Numbered from the stretch's first letter, positions 7,819 through 16,585 are shown. The stretch is DNA of 64,000 bases from Verrucomicrobium spinosum DSM 4136 = JCM 18804 (GCF_000172155.1 NZ_ABIZ01000001.1:4063105-4127104); one strand, 5' to 3'. Numbers and translations: made by a program. The notes: generated from the sequence alone by a model not told the origin.

Positions 7819-7852
7819 AAAAAAACCCCAGGGTGTTAGCGCACCACCGGGG
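7819..7852 (-). terminator. Terminator-like hairpin in the leader of the HEPN-like gene
   Basis: Read on the minus strand, CCCC and GGTG pair with CACC and GGGG with small internal loops, followed at once by seven Ts. The HEPN-like gene starts only 20 bases further on. It is either the end of an upstream minus-strand transcript or an attenuator controlling read-through into the gene. Confidence 0.55.
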
Positions 7853-8058
7853 CGACAATGAAGTCTGGCTGACCACAATCAGCGTTGAATCAAAAGTATA
7901 GGCTAGGGCCACGCATGCAAGCCACAAAGTTTCAACATCTTCATTTTCCCCAGTAGATTTTATATTACGTACATTGTATATAGTTATAAGCATTCCCCAG
8001 CGACAGCCTCAAATCACCCTTAAACACACCCATTCCGCCCTCAGTTCTGACAGATTCT

Positions 8059-8078
8059 GGCTATAGTCGGCTATAGCC
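8059..8078. promoter_or_regulatory. GGCTATA palindrome, possible operator
   Basis: GGCTATAG (8059-8066) is inverted as CTATAGCC (8071-8078), and GGCTATA is also repeated directly at 8059 and 8069. The combination of direct and inverted copies within 20 bases suggests a protein-binding site rather than a terminator, as no T-run follows. No target gene can be assigned. Confidence 0.3.
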
Positions 8079-8132
8079 GATCACCGGCCAATTCGCAGGC
8101 GTGAGCCGCATTTTGATCACTTTGTGAGGCAG

Positions 8133-8148
8133 TGTTCCACGTGCAACA
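8133..8148. promoter_or_regulatory. parS-like centromere site
   Basis: The 16-mer TGTTCCACGTGCAACA matches the bacterial chromosomal parS consensus TGTTNCACGTGAAACA at all but one defined position. It lies in an intergenic region 3.6 kb from a parA-type gene (11723). A weaker match (GTTGCACGTGAAA) occurs at 188-200. parS sites usually cluster near the replication origin, so this may be an origin-proximal region; no dnaA or gyrB is present to support that. Confidence 0.5.
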
Positions 8149-8374
8149 ATCGGCATAAGCGCCTGATTTTGAGGCTTCGGGATTTCGGGATTTTGACGCC
8201 GTCCAGCGCTGGGCTCACAAAGCTTTGAGCCGCTTTGGACTGCCTTGCGTGACGCCCGTTCTCAGAATCGCGCCAGCGACTCGTGCCAATCGGCACAGGC
8301 CGAGGCCGCGCCCCGCAGTCCTGACGAAACTGCGAGACGCAACACTGAGACAATCCATCACGATGCGGTCGGCA

Positions 8375-11300
8375 TCAGGCTCCCATGAGCATCTCTTCCA
8401 GCTCCGAATCCGATACCCCGGCCATGACGGTCGGATCGTCCTCCAAAGTCATGTCCATGATGGAACGCTTCTTCTCCTGAAGCTTGAGGATCTTCTCCTC
8501 CACCGTCCCTCTCGTCGCCAGACGGTACGCCGTCACCGGCCTGCCCTGACCGATACGGTGCGCCCGGTCGATGGCCTGGGCCTCGACGGCCGGGTTCCAC
8601 CAGGGATCCACCAGGAGCACGTGATCGGCCGCCGTCAGGTTGAGGCCGTAGCCGCCGGCTTTGAGGCTGATGAGGAAAAGCTTCCGCTCGGGGTCTGATT
8701 GGAACGCTGACACTTGGCCACCACGGTCCTGAGTGCCGCCGTCCAGGTAGCTGTGAGCGATCTCCAAGCTCTGAACTTTATCACGCACAAGGCGTAACAT
8801 TCCAACGAACTGACTGAATATCAATGCTTTGCCGCCTCCGTCAATGATTTCTTGCAGCAATTCTTCCAACATCGGCCATTTCCCGCCGGGTTGCCCCTTG
8901 AAATGATCTCCCAATTTGAGGAGCCGGAGGTCGTTGCAAACCTGACGCAGACGCAGGAGCACGGTGAACATGGTCATGCGCGCCGAGCCCTGCCCAGTCC
9001 GCTTGCGGGCCGAGCGGATCTCCTCACGCCCTTCCTCCAGCAGGCGCTGGTACACCTCATTCTGCTCCCGGGTGAGTTCACACCAGACTACTTTCTCGAT
9101 CTTCTCTGGCAGATCCTTGGCCACCTCCCGCTTGGTACGCCGGAACAAGTACGGCCGGATGAGCCGACGCAGGCGCTCCATGATCGCGCGCGACTGGGCG
9201 GATTTCCCTTCCGCCTGGCTGAGCGGTTTCACAAAGCGGGACTGGAAGTCCTCCAGCACCGGCAGGTATCGCGGCAGCATGAAGGCGAAGATGGACCAGA
9301 GATCCTTGATGGAGTTCTCCACCGGGGTGCCCGTGAGGGCAAATCTGGCCTCTGCCTTGAGCTGGCACAGCGCCTTGGCGGCAGCCGTATCGGGGTTTCG
9401 GATATAGCTGGCCTCATCCAACACGATGACGCAAAACTTAAGATTTGCGTAATACTCTAAATCTCTGATAATCAGAGCATAGGATGTGAATACCACGTCA
9501 AAATCGGCAAGGCTCCCCAGCTTCTCTTTACGGCCCGCGTCATGAGAAACATGGGTCTTGAGCTCGGGGGTGAAACGGGCCGCTTCCTCGGACCAGTTCG
9601 ACAAAAGCGAGGTGGGACAAATCACCAAGGCGGGCCCAACCGGCTCGCCCCCCTGCCCTTTTCCTCCGGCTGCGTTGACTCGGCCCCGGATGATCCGGAG
9701 TAGCGCCAGGGTCTGCACGGTCTTGCCCAATCCCATCTCATCTGCCAAGAGGCCGGCGGCTCCTGATCGAGTATGTTGCTCAAGCCATTGAACCCCTTCA
9801 AGCTGATAAGGTCGCAAGGTGTTTCCAAGTTCTGAAAGTAGCGTCTTGATCTCAGAAAGTTCCAGCGCTGCCGCTTTCTGTGGCACCGCGGATTTGCCCG
9901 TGGGGAGGAAATCACTGAGCACCCCAAGCTGACGCGACCTGACGGCGATCGTCTGGCCGCCCTGGCCAAAACGCGACTCCACATCCTGCAGGGTTTCTTC
10001 CAACTCCTCACAGCCTTCAATGTCCAGGAGGTACCGACGCCCATCCTGAGCGCGGACATCCCGCTTACCGCTGCGAATGAGGCGCAGGACCTCCTGCCGG
10101 GCAATGCGGAAACCGTCGGCAGCCTCATAGGCCACCTCCAGGCTGAGCCAGTCCATGCCCGTGCCCTGACGAGAATCACCCGCCGACGAGTCCCGGGGAT
10201 CCTCCTTGGTGCGCATCTGGGGACGGATGGTCGCCAGACCGCGCGTGGCATTGCGCCAGCCATCGCCGTCCTGGATCTCGAAAAGTGATTTCAGGCGCGG
10301 CAACTCGGTGGCCACGAAACGAAGCACCTCCGACTCGCCATTGATCGCCAACACGCCTTGATGGTCCATGCGGAAGCCTGCCGACTCCAGCCGCTGCCAG
10401 GCACCCTGCTCCCGCAGCAGATTCCGATGTCGGAACCGCAGTGGATCACCTGAGGGGTCCGGGAGTGGGTAGAGGTCTGTCTCGCGCCACTCGCGACCAA
10501 AGTCCACCCCGAGGGTGATCGGATGAGAGGCGTGAGGGACAGGATGCACGGTCAAGGATGCCTCGACGCGCCGCAGAGAGCCATCAAGCCGGAGGCCAAA
10601 GACAGGGTCCGCCGGCACGACCCGCACCTTTGCCAGAGGAGCCGCAGGGCTCTCGACGTCCATGATTTCCCCCAAGGCTCCAAGGTTCGCCGCCACCCAG
10701 CGCGGGGTTCGCTCCACTTTGCGCCGCGTAAAAAGCTCGTCCAGAAATGGCCGCAAGTTATTCACATGCGGGCCATCGAGAAGCATAATCCTACCAGTGG
10801 TTGCATCGACCACTGACGAAACATTTCCCACATTATGAACGTTTAAAGCGCTGCTTAATACATGTAATGCAACGCTTTGTGATATATTAACACGTGCAAT
10901 TTCATCAGTGATGTGCAAGTCATTGATAACCAGCTGTTTTAGCGATGTTCGCACGCCACCTGAAGGTTTGGCGCTCAAGGCGGGCAGGCCATTGTGGACG
11001 CGGGGATGACCCTTCAACGTTGTGAACAACTCACCAAGATCGGCCGCAGGAAGTCGAAGCGGCATGGACTGGCATTTCAGTCCTCGCGTGAAAAGCCACT
11101 GGGCGATTTCTGCCTCTTTGGTCTCGCCACCGGCCTGGAAATCGAGGAACACGGGAACGGTTCCCTTGGGCAACTGAGAGAGATGCGAGAGGGGGATGTA
11201 AATGGTGAATTTTCCCGCCGGGACCGTGTTAAGATCCAGCACGGCTTTCGGAGTCGCACTGGTGCTTTTCACGTCTGAAGCATGAGAAGGCGCGCCTCTG

Positions 11301-11662
11301 GAAGATGAAGATCCGACCGGAGTGGCATACCGCGATGTGCCAATGCTGGGGCGCGCCTCAGTCGCTCCGGGTCCCGAACTGGCCGATGGTCCCCCGCTGA
11401 TCGCTTGAAGTGCGACAGCCAGTCCGTGAGAACAGATAAGGCCCCTCTGGGCGTCACTGCAGGCACAACGGCAGTCCACCGTCCGCGCGTCCTTCACGGT
11501 CAGGGTGGCCTTGTACCGCCGTCCCCCCTGCCCTACCAGGCCCTGATAGACCTGGCCTTGATGGGAGGCTTCCGCCACGCCACCTGTCCGCACGTATTCC
11601 CTGGCCGACTTCATTGCCTGCCAGCCACCGATTTCACCGAGCCACTTTTCCGTCACCTGCAT
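8375..11662 (-). CDS. SNF2-family ATPase/helicase with N-terminal SWIM zinc finger
   Basis: This 1095-residue protein is a DNA-translocating Swi2/Snf2 ATPase (COG0553 type). A SWIM zinc finger is at the N-terminus: C64-x-C66 and C77-x-H79. A long middle region (about 150-600) of unknown fold follows. The first RecA-like lobe has Walker A DEMGLGKT near residue 640 and the DExx box LDEAS near 750. The second lobe begins near 940 with KALIFSQF and ends with motif VI DRAHRIGQ near 1034. The substrate is unknown; bacterial members act on transcription complexes or in phage defence. It is divergent from parA, with a 60-bp promoter region between. It could also be a component of a defence island, but no companion nuclease is seen. 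Confidence 0.9.
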   Translation of the reverse strand: MQVTEKWLGEIGGWQAMKSAREYVRTGGVAEASHQGQVYQGLVGQGGRRYKATLTVKDARTVDCRCACSDAQRGLICSHGLAVALQAISGGPSASSGPGATEARPSIGTSRYATPVGSSSSRGAPSHASDVKSTSATPKAVLDLNTVPAGKFTIYIPLSHLSQLPKGTVPVFLDFQAGGETKEAEIAQWLFTRGLKCQSMPLRLPAADLGELFTTLKGHPRVHNGLPALSAKPSGGVRTSLKQLVINDLHITDEIARVNISQSVALHVLSSALNVHNVGNVSSVVDATTGRIMLLDGPHVNNLRPFLDELFTRRKVERTPRWVAANLGALGEIMDVESPAAPLAKVRVVPADPVFGLRLDGSLRRVEASLTVHPVPHASHPITLGVDFGREWRETDLYPLPDPSGDPLRFRHRNLLREQGAWQRLESAGFRMDHQGVLAINGESEVLRFVATELPRLKSLFEIQDGDGWRNATRGLATIRPQMRTKEDPRDSSAGDSRQGTGMDWLSLEVAYEAADGFRIARQEVLRLIRSGKRDVRAQDGRRYLLDIEGCEELEETLQDVESRFGQGGQTIAVRSRQLGVLSDFLPTGKSAVPQKAAALELSEIKTLLSELGNTLRPYQLEGVQWLEQHTRSGAAGLLADEMGLGKTVQTLALLRIIRGRVNAAGGKGQGGEPVGPALVICPTSLLSNWSEEAARFTPELKTHVSHDAGRKEKLGSLADFDVVFTSYALIIRDLEYYANLKFCVIVLDEASYIRNPDTAAAKALCQLKAEARFALTGTPVENSIKDLWSIFAFMLPRYLPVLEDFQSRFVKPLSQAEGKSAQSRAIMERLRRLIRPYLFRRTKREVAKDLPEKIEKVVWCELTREQNEVYQRLLEEGREEIRSARKRTGQGSARMTMFTVLLRLRQVCNDLRLLKLGDHFKGQPGGKWPMLEELLQEIIDGGGKALIFSQFVGMLRLVRDKVQSLEIAHSYLDGGTQDRGGQVSAFQSDPERKLFLISLKAGGYGLNLTAADHVLLVDPWWNPAVEAQAIDRAHRIGQGRPVTAYRLATRGTVEEKILKLQEKKRSIMDMTLEDDPTVMAGVSDSELEEMLMGA

Positions 11663-11722
11663 GGGGATTTATCTTGCTGTCATGCAGGTTTGTGATGATG
11701 GAATGCGCCCGTCAAGCTGCGT

Positions 11723-12499
11723 ATGAGGATAGTTGCGATCGCGAACCAAAAGGGAGGTGTGGGAAAGACCACCACATCTCTAAATTTGTCTGCCTGTTTG
11801 GCAGCAAGAGGGCTGCGCGTGCTGCTCATTGACCTTGACCCCCAGGCCAATACGACCAGCGGTCTGGGGATCGCTCAAGAGGAAGGGGGCAGCTTGTACC
11901 CCTGTCTGGTGAGCGACGTGAATCCCACCCAGGTGATCCGGAGCACCCGCCTGCCGAACCTTTCCATCATCCGCTCCCACCAGGAACTGGCGGGGTGCGA
12001 AGTCGAGCTGGCCCAGACGGGCCATCATCTCACGCGTCTGCGGGATGTGATGAAGCCGCTGCGCTACAGCGGCCACTTTGACTACGCCATCATGGACTGC
12101 CCTCCCTCCCTGGGCGTGCTCATGACCGGCGCTCTCGCCGCGGCCGATGAACTGCTGGTGCCGATCCAGTGCGAGTACTTCGGCCTGGAAGGTCTGTCCA
12201 AGATCGTGCAGATCGTCCAGCAGATCCGCGAAAGCGGGGCGAATCCCGCCCTGGCGCTGGAGGGCATCGTGATGACGATGTTCGACTCCCGGATGAACCT
12301 CTCCCAGCAGGTGGTCTCCGACGTGCGCAACTACTTCTCCCAGGTGGTGTACGACACCATCATCCCGCGCACGATCCGTCTGGGCGAAGCCCCGAGCTTT
12401 GGCAAGTCGATCATCGAGTACGAGCCGAATGGTCGCGGTGCCCAGGCCTACTTGTCCCTGGCCGAGGAGTTCCTGCGCCGACACGGGGATTCTCGGTAG
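11723..12499 (+). CDS. parA: ParA/Soj-family partitioning ATPase
   Basis: This 258-residue ATPase has the deviant Walker A motif KGGVGKTT (residues 10-17), the second conserved lysine region DLDPQANTTSG, Walker A' MDCPPSLG, and NxVMTMFDSR-like segments typical of chromosomal ParA/Soj. It would position or segregate DNA on the nucleoid with ParB. No parB follows; the next gene is an ECF sigma factor 150 bases downstream. A parS-like site occurs at 8133. The start ATG at 11723 gives the canonical MRIVAIANQKGG N-terminus. An orphan ParA for another cargo remains possible. Confidence 0.92.
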   Translation: MRIVAIANQKGGVGKTTTSLNLSACLAARGLRVLLIDLDPQANTTSGLGIAQEEGGSLYPCLVSDVNPTQVIRSTRLPNLSIIRSHQELAGCEVELAQTGHHLTRLRDVMKPLRYSGHFDYAIMDCPPSLGVLMTGALAAADELLVPIQCEYFGLEGLSKIVQIVQQIRESGANPALALEGIVMTMFDSRMNLSQQVVSDVRNYFSQVVYDTIIPRTIRLGEAPSFGKSIIEYEPNGRGAQAYLSLAEEFLRRHGDSR

Positions 12500-12652
12500 G
12501 TCGGTGAGTGGTTAGCGGTAAGAGGTAAGTGGTGGTTGCGCGGCTGGAAATCGTCCGTCAGCGTTTACTGCTTACCTGTCACCTTTTACCATTGACCTGA
12601 GGCTTCAGCACCTTTTGCGTCCAAATCGTGCCACTCGGTGCTATCCATCCTC
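12500..12652. other. Intergenic stretch with imperfect GTAAG repeats
   Basis: Short related words (GGTAAGAGGTAAG on the left, CTTACC and CTTTTACC on the right) form an imperfect foldback around 12513-12595. It may terminate parA or be a worn REP-like sequence. It should also contain the promoter of the sigma factor gene, which I cannot pinpoint. Confidence 0.3.
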
Positions 12653-13186
12653 ATGGACCCAGCCTCAGATCCCCACCGCGCTCTGGTGCCGCTGCTAATG
12701 CGGCATGAGCGGCAGATCTTTGCGTATATTTACACGCTGGTGCCGCACCGTCACGATGCGGAGGACATCCTGCAGGAGACCTGCCTGACCATCTACGACA
12801 AATTCCAGGAGTTCACGCCGGGCACGGATTTCCTGGCTTGGGCGATGCGGATCGCCTGGTGGAAGGTGCGGCAGGCCCGGCAGAAGTACGCGAGGTCGAA
12901 GGTGGTCTTTAATGACGAGGTGCTGGAGGCGGTGGCCCACACGGCGGAGACCATGCAGGAGGAAACCTCCACCATGCAGATCTGCCTGGCCCAGTGCCTG
13001 CAAAAGCTGAATGAACGGGACCGACGCATGATCCTGACCCGCTATGAACGCGGCAGCGGCGTGGAGCGGGCCGCGATGGTAAGCGGTCGGTCGCTTCAGG
13101 CGGCCTACAAGGCGCTCATGCGAATCAAACAAGTGCTGCACGATTGTGTGACGAATTCCATGTCCAAAGAGGAGGCTTTGTCATGA
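12653..13186 (+). CDS. ECF-type sigma-70 factor, Rhodopirellula/Verrucomicrobium family (1)
   Basis: The protein is about 177 residues. Region 2 is visible as HDAEDILQETCLTIYDKF and DFLAWAMRIAWWKVR, and region 4 as LNERDRRMILTRY with the helix-turn-helix SGRSLQAAYKALMRIK. There is no sigma 1.1 or region 3. I prefer the ATG at 12653 (MDPASDP) over 12638. The stop overlaps the ATG of the FecR/LamG gene by four bases (ATGA at 13183-13186), so the two are translationally coupled, which is the usual layout of this sigma family. It would direct RNA polymerase to an unknown regulon on a surface signal. Confidence 0.92.
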   Translation: MDPASDPHRALVPLLMRHERQIFAYIYTLVPHRHDAEDILQETCLTIYDKFQEFTPGTDFLAWAMRIAWWKVRQARQKYARSKVVFNDEVLEAVAHTAETMQEETSTMQICLAQCLQKLNERDRRMILTRYERGSGVERAAMVSGRSLQAAYKALMRIKQVLHDCVTNSMSKEEALS

Positions 13187-14868
13187 GCCAGGAGGAACGA
13201 GATCTGGGCCGCCTCTCCGATGAGGACACGGTGAAACTGAACTCCTGGCTCCACGATCTGGAGGAGCACCAACTCGCCGAGCCGGATCGGAAGGCGCTGG
13301 AGACGATGCTGCTGGGCAGTGAACCCGCCCGCCGCTATCTGGTGCAACGGCTGGGCATGGGGGCGGCGCTCTGCCGACTGGCGGACGAATCCCAGGAATC
13401 CGGCGATCAGGAGGGCGACTCTCCACAGGGATTGCGGGCGCATGGGACCTCCGTCCATCTGGAAGGATCGCATCGACCGGGATCTCTGAAGCGGGCGTGG
13501 CCCGCCTCCGCCAAGCTGGCTCTCGCGGCCTCGCTGGTGCTGTGTGCTTGCACTTTGGGTCTGCTCTTTCTAAGACCTGGGCTCCACCGGAATGACGGCC
13601 CCATGGTCCAGGCGGAAGTAACGGATGAAGGCTGCGCGGTGCTCGTGGATGTGGTGGGTGCACAGTGGGCCAGCGACGGCGGCGACTGGCAGGTGGGCAT
13701 GTCTGTGCCAGCCGGGAAGGTCAAGTTGCAGAGTGGCCTGGCGAGGTTGGAATTCTACAGCGGCGCTTCGGTGACGCTGGAAGGTAACAGCGAGCTGGAG
13801 ATTGTGTCTGTGAACGAGGCCAAGTGCCGGTTCGGCCAGATGCGGGTGCATGTGCCGCCTCATGCGCGCGGGTTCAAGCTGATGACACCCGATGCGAAGG
13901 TGGTGGACCTGGGGACTGAGTTCGGCCTGAAGGTGAGCGACTCCGGCAAATCGGATGTGCATGTCTTTGACGGTGAGGTGGAGGTGTACCCGGGCACCGG
14001 CGACGACAAGCTGAACCTCAAGACCGGAGCCCGCTGGAACGCGGAGGATGGTGCGGGGACCACAGGAGCAGACACCCAGGCCTTTGCCGACATCGCCTCA
14101 CTGCATGCGCAGTCCCAGGATGCGGACGAACGCCGGACGCTGGAATGGCGGGTGGGGCTGCAAAAGTTTCTCGATGATCCCCGCTTGCTCGTGGGCTACA
14201 CCTTTGAGCCGCTCAATGCGTGGGATCGAACCCTGCGAAATCAGCAGCCCGATGCACCTGAGTTCACCAACGGCTCCGTCGTAGGAGCGCAGTGGGCGCA
14301 GGGACGTTGGCGGGGCAAGCAGGCGCTGGCCTTCAAGTCCCCCGGTGACCGGGTGCGCCTGGCGGTGGCGGGGGAGTATGACGCCATCACGCTGGCGGCC
14401 TGGGTGCAGGTGGGCGGGGTGGACCGGAATTACAACAGTCTGTTCCTCACGGATACATGGACTCATGGCAACCCGCACTGGCAGATCATCCGGTCCGGGG
14501 CGGTGGCCCTGGGAGTGCACAACGGTAAAGGTTCCGGCCAGCATGTGCTCAACACCCCTGTTCTATTTGGCCCGGAGAATCTGGGCCTCTGGTTCCATGT
14601 GGCATCCACCTTCGATGTGCGCACAGGGATGCTGCGGCATTTCGTGAATGGTCGGCAAGTCGATGAAAAGAAAGAAGCCAAAGTGGATCCCTCTTCACGT
14701 ATCCGCATCGGCAGTGGCGAGCTGGGCAACTGGGGTCTCCCCGAAGGCAAAACACCCCGCACCGAGGTGCGCAGTTTCAACGGCCGGATGGATGAGTTTT
14801 TGATGTTCAAGGAAGCTCTGAGCGCGAAGGAGATCGAACGGATCTTCGAGATCGGGAAGCCAAACTGA
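13183..14868 (+). CDS. FecR/LamG membrane anti-sigma-like protein (1)
   Basis: The predicted protein is 561 residues. It has a cytoplasmic N-terminal part (1-105), one membrane segment (about 108-131), a FecR domain (about 145-290; GASVTLEGNSELE and VVDLGTEFGLKV) and a C-terminal LamG/concanavalin-like jelly roll (about 330-561; RVRLAVAGEYDAITLAAWV, FNGRMDEFLMFKEALS). The start at 13183 is supported by AAGAGGAGG nine bases upstream and by the ATGA overlap with the sigma gene. The likely role is membrane-bound control of that sigma factor, with the LamG part sensing a glycan outside. The second pair at 18157-20412 has the same design. Confidence 0.88.
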   Translation: MSQEERDLGRLSDEDTVKLNSWLHDLEEHQLAEPDRKALETMLLGSEPARRYLVQRLGMGAALCRLADESQESGDQEGDSPQGLRAHGTSVHLEGSHRPGSLKRAWPASAKLALAASLVLCACTLGLLFLRPGLHRNDGPMVQAEVTDEGCAVLVDVVGAQWASDGGDWQVGMSVPAGKVKLQSGLARLEFYSGASVTLEGNSELEIVSVNEAKCRFGQMRVHVPPHARGFKLMTPDAKVVDLGTEFGLKVSDSGKSDVHVFDGEVEVYPGTGDDKLNLKTGARWNAEDGAGTTGADTQAFADIASLHAQSQDADERRTLEWRVGLQKFLDDPRLLVGYTFEPLNAWDRTLRNQQPDAPEFTNGSVVGAQWAQGRWRGKQALAFKSPGDRVRLAVAGEYDAITLAAWVQVGGVDRNYNSLFLTDTWTHGNPHWQIIRSGAVALGVHNGKGSGQHVLNTPVLFGPENLGLWFHVASTFDVRTGMLRHFVNGRQVDEKKEAKVDPSSRIRIGSGELGNWGLPEGKTPRTEVRSFNGRMDEFLMFKEALSAKEIERIFEIGKPN

Positions 14869-15061
14869 AGACCAAAGACTGGAAGACAGAAGACGAAAGA
14901 CTTGAGGCTCGGGAGCGCAGATTGGCAATCTGCCGTGCCGTCGATTGTTAATCGGCAGCGTTCGTGGGCGACGGGGCGCGGAGTGCGTTTTCTCACACAA
15001 AGGTATGAAGAATAACACCACAGGACCAGGGCCGTGCGTGTCCCGACTCTTGGAGCAGGTC

Positions 15062-15574
15062 CGCAGCAGGGTTGGAGTACCGCTTTTAAGCGGAATCACT
15101 TCTCGCGCGTCCCATGTCGAGATTCCCATCCCCAGCGCTGCCAAGCGAACGCCAAGGGGTCAGTCGCTTCGCACCGGGAGCGCGATCAAGGGCCACTTGT
15201 AACCTGACTCCGCTTAAAAGCCAATGCCATCAGGGAAAAGCTGGTGAGGTCGATGATTCGCCTTTGGCGAACGAGCTGAGGGCTGAAAGCCCGGCATGAT
15301 AGCAGCCTTGGGCAACGCCCAAGGTTGGCGTTCGTTTTAGAGGTTGAGGGCTGTAGGCCCGGGGTCATTCAGGGATGCTCGTCGTGGGCAGGATGGATGA
15401 GGCCGGGCCTTCAGCCCTCCGATTCCCTTTCAACCCCTAACCTGGGGCGCTGCCCCAGGCTGGTATGACACCGGACTGTTGGTCCTCAGTTTCATCATGC
15501 AACGGCGTTGATCGCTCTGCCCAACCTTTTCCCTGATGGCATTGGCTTAAAAACGGTACTCCAACCCTGCTGCG
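15062..15574. repeat. 513-bp foldback (MITE-like) element
   Basis: The ends are a perfect 21-bp inverted repeat (15062-15082 against 15554-15574, CGCAGCAGGGTTGGAGTACC...). Just inside is a perfect 23-bp inverted pair at 15218-15240 and 15526-15548 (AAGCCAATGCCATCAGGG...). The middle holds strong hairpins: CCTTGGGC/GCCCAAGG (15306-15324) and CCTGGGGC/GCCCCAGG (15441-15459), plus inverted GGGCTGAAAGCCCGG and CCGGGCCTTCAGCCC blocks. It contains no transposase, so it is non-autonomous. On the right arm the two repeats are only five bases apart, while on the left they are split by a further insertion (15083-15220). Confidence 0.85.
15083..15220. repeat. 138-bp insertion with its own 11-bp terminal inverted repeats
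   Basis: CTTTTAAGCGG (15083-15093) is exactly inverted as CCGCTTAAAAG (15210-15220). The right arm of the enclosing foldback lacks this sequence and shows only AAAAA at the corresponding place, which indicates a secondary insertion into the left arm. No open reading frame fits within it. It is too small to code for a transposase. Confidence 0.75.
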
Positions 15575-15746
15575 AAACAGTGGTTGGGACTTGGTGCCCC
15601 AGTCAAGGAGGAGTCCAAGGGGCCGGCAGGAGTGTGGCGATCGCGTCGCGCAGATTGGGCCATCTCAGTTACTTTGGCACCGGCCACTGCCCACTGAATC
15701 TGAATTCCCCTTGCTCCCTGCCCCGGGTCCGCGTAGGAACGGGCCG

Positions 15747-16388
15747 ATGTCCGCGACTGCCTCCTCCCCCGCTCCAACGCCCGCCACTGTCGAACACGTC
15801 CTCGTGATCCCCCGCGCGCTGTTTGATGAACTGGGCGCATTTCAGGGCTTTCAGCCGGAGGTGGACCGTTACCTTGAGGCCATCCTGGCACCGGGCGCGA
15901 ACTTCTTCCTTCCCCGGCCTGGCGCGGAGATGGACCCCACTCACAAGCAGATCATCCCGTACGCGATCTTCCACCATCAGGGCAAGTACCTCGTCTATAC
16001 CCGGGGTGGCAAGTCGGGTGAAAAACGCCTCGTGGCAAAGCGCAGCATCGGCATCGGTGGTCACATCAACCCGCACGATGAACGGGAGGACTCCCTGGCC
16101 AAGACGACCTACCTCAACGGCGTCGAGCGCGAGATCGAAGAAGAACTGGTGCTCACGGGTAGTCATACTCAACAGGTCATCGGCCTGATCAATGACGACT
16201 CTAATGAGGTCGGCCAGGTCCACCTCGGCGTGGTGCACCTCTTTGACCTGGAGAGCGATCAAGTGACTTCCAATGAAGACGCCATCCAAGACCTGCAGTT
16301 CCTCAGTCTGGACGAGCTGGTTGCGGGGATTGAGAATCTCGAGACTTGGTCGGCGATTTGCGTGCGGCATCTGGTGACACTGCTGTGA
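15747..16388 (+). CDS. Nudix hydrolase family protein
   Basis: This 213-residue protein has a Nudix box beginning GIGGHINP (about residue 102) and continuing to REIEEEL (128-134), with a longer-than-usual spacer between the glycine and the REUxEE helix. Nudix enzymes cleave diphosphates linked to a nucleoside or other group; the substrate here is unknown. The start ATG at 15747 (MSATASS) is preferred to 15591, which would translate the edge of the foldback element. The protein is cytosolic with no signal peptide. It is a single gene followed by a non-coding gap of about 200 bases. Confidence 0.85.
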   Translation: MSATASSPAPTPATVEHVLVIPRALFDELGAFQGFQPEVDRYLEAILAPGANFFLPRPGAEMDPTHKQIIPYAIFHHQGKYLVYTRGGKSGEKRLVAKRSIGIGGHINPHDEREDSLAKTTYLNGVEREIEEELVLTGSHTQQVIGLINDDSNEVGQVHLGVVHLFDLESDQVTSNEDAIQDLQFLSLDELVAGIENLETWSAICVRHLVTLL

Positions 16389-16585
16389 GTTTCAGGAGTT
16401 TGTTGCATTCGCTGTCGCCAAGAGTCCACAAGTGCAGCTCGAAACGGTAGCATGGGGTGAAATATACAACCTTTGGAAGACTGGCATTGATGTCATTTTG
16501 GTGAACAACCTGCCTCCGTTGCCCGTCATTTTCTCGATAGACCGTTGAGCGAAAGGCGATACTGAGCTATCCAAGACGCAACTGA

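Larger units (their letters stand above)
7799..8374. other. 576-bp AT-rich intergenic region with several signals
   Basis: No gene is seen. From the left it holds a minus-strand terminator-like hairpin (7819-7852), a GCTGA/TCAGC hairpin (7868-7883), an AT-rich tract with -10-like sequences (about 7940-7990), a palindrome around GGCTATA (8059-8078), a parS-like 16-mer (8133-8148) and a weak GGCTC/GAGCC hairpin around AAAGCTTTG (8212-8231) that might end the helicase transcript. Short minus-strand frames here are not convincing. Confidence 0.55.
14869..15746. other. 878-bp intergenic region occupied by foldback repeats
   Basis: No gene is seen. The first part contains the near-perfect palindrome GCAGATTGGCAATCTGC (14917-14933). 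Most of the rest is the 513-bp foldback element described separately. Frames on either strand across it are repeat shadows. Confidence 0.6.

Noticed and set aside
7799-8374. Replication origin
   Set aside because: There is an AT-rich tract and a parS-like site, but only a one-mismatch DnaA-box-like word near 7808 and no dnaA, dnaN or gyrB, so an origin cannot be claimed.
15669-16370. 233-codon minus-strand frame over the Nudix gene
   Set aside because: The plus-strand gene has a clear Nudix box; the opposite frame has no features.
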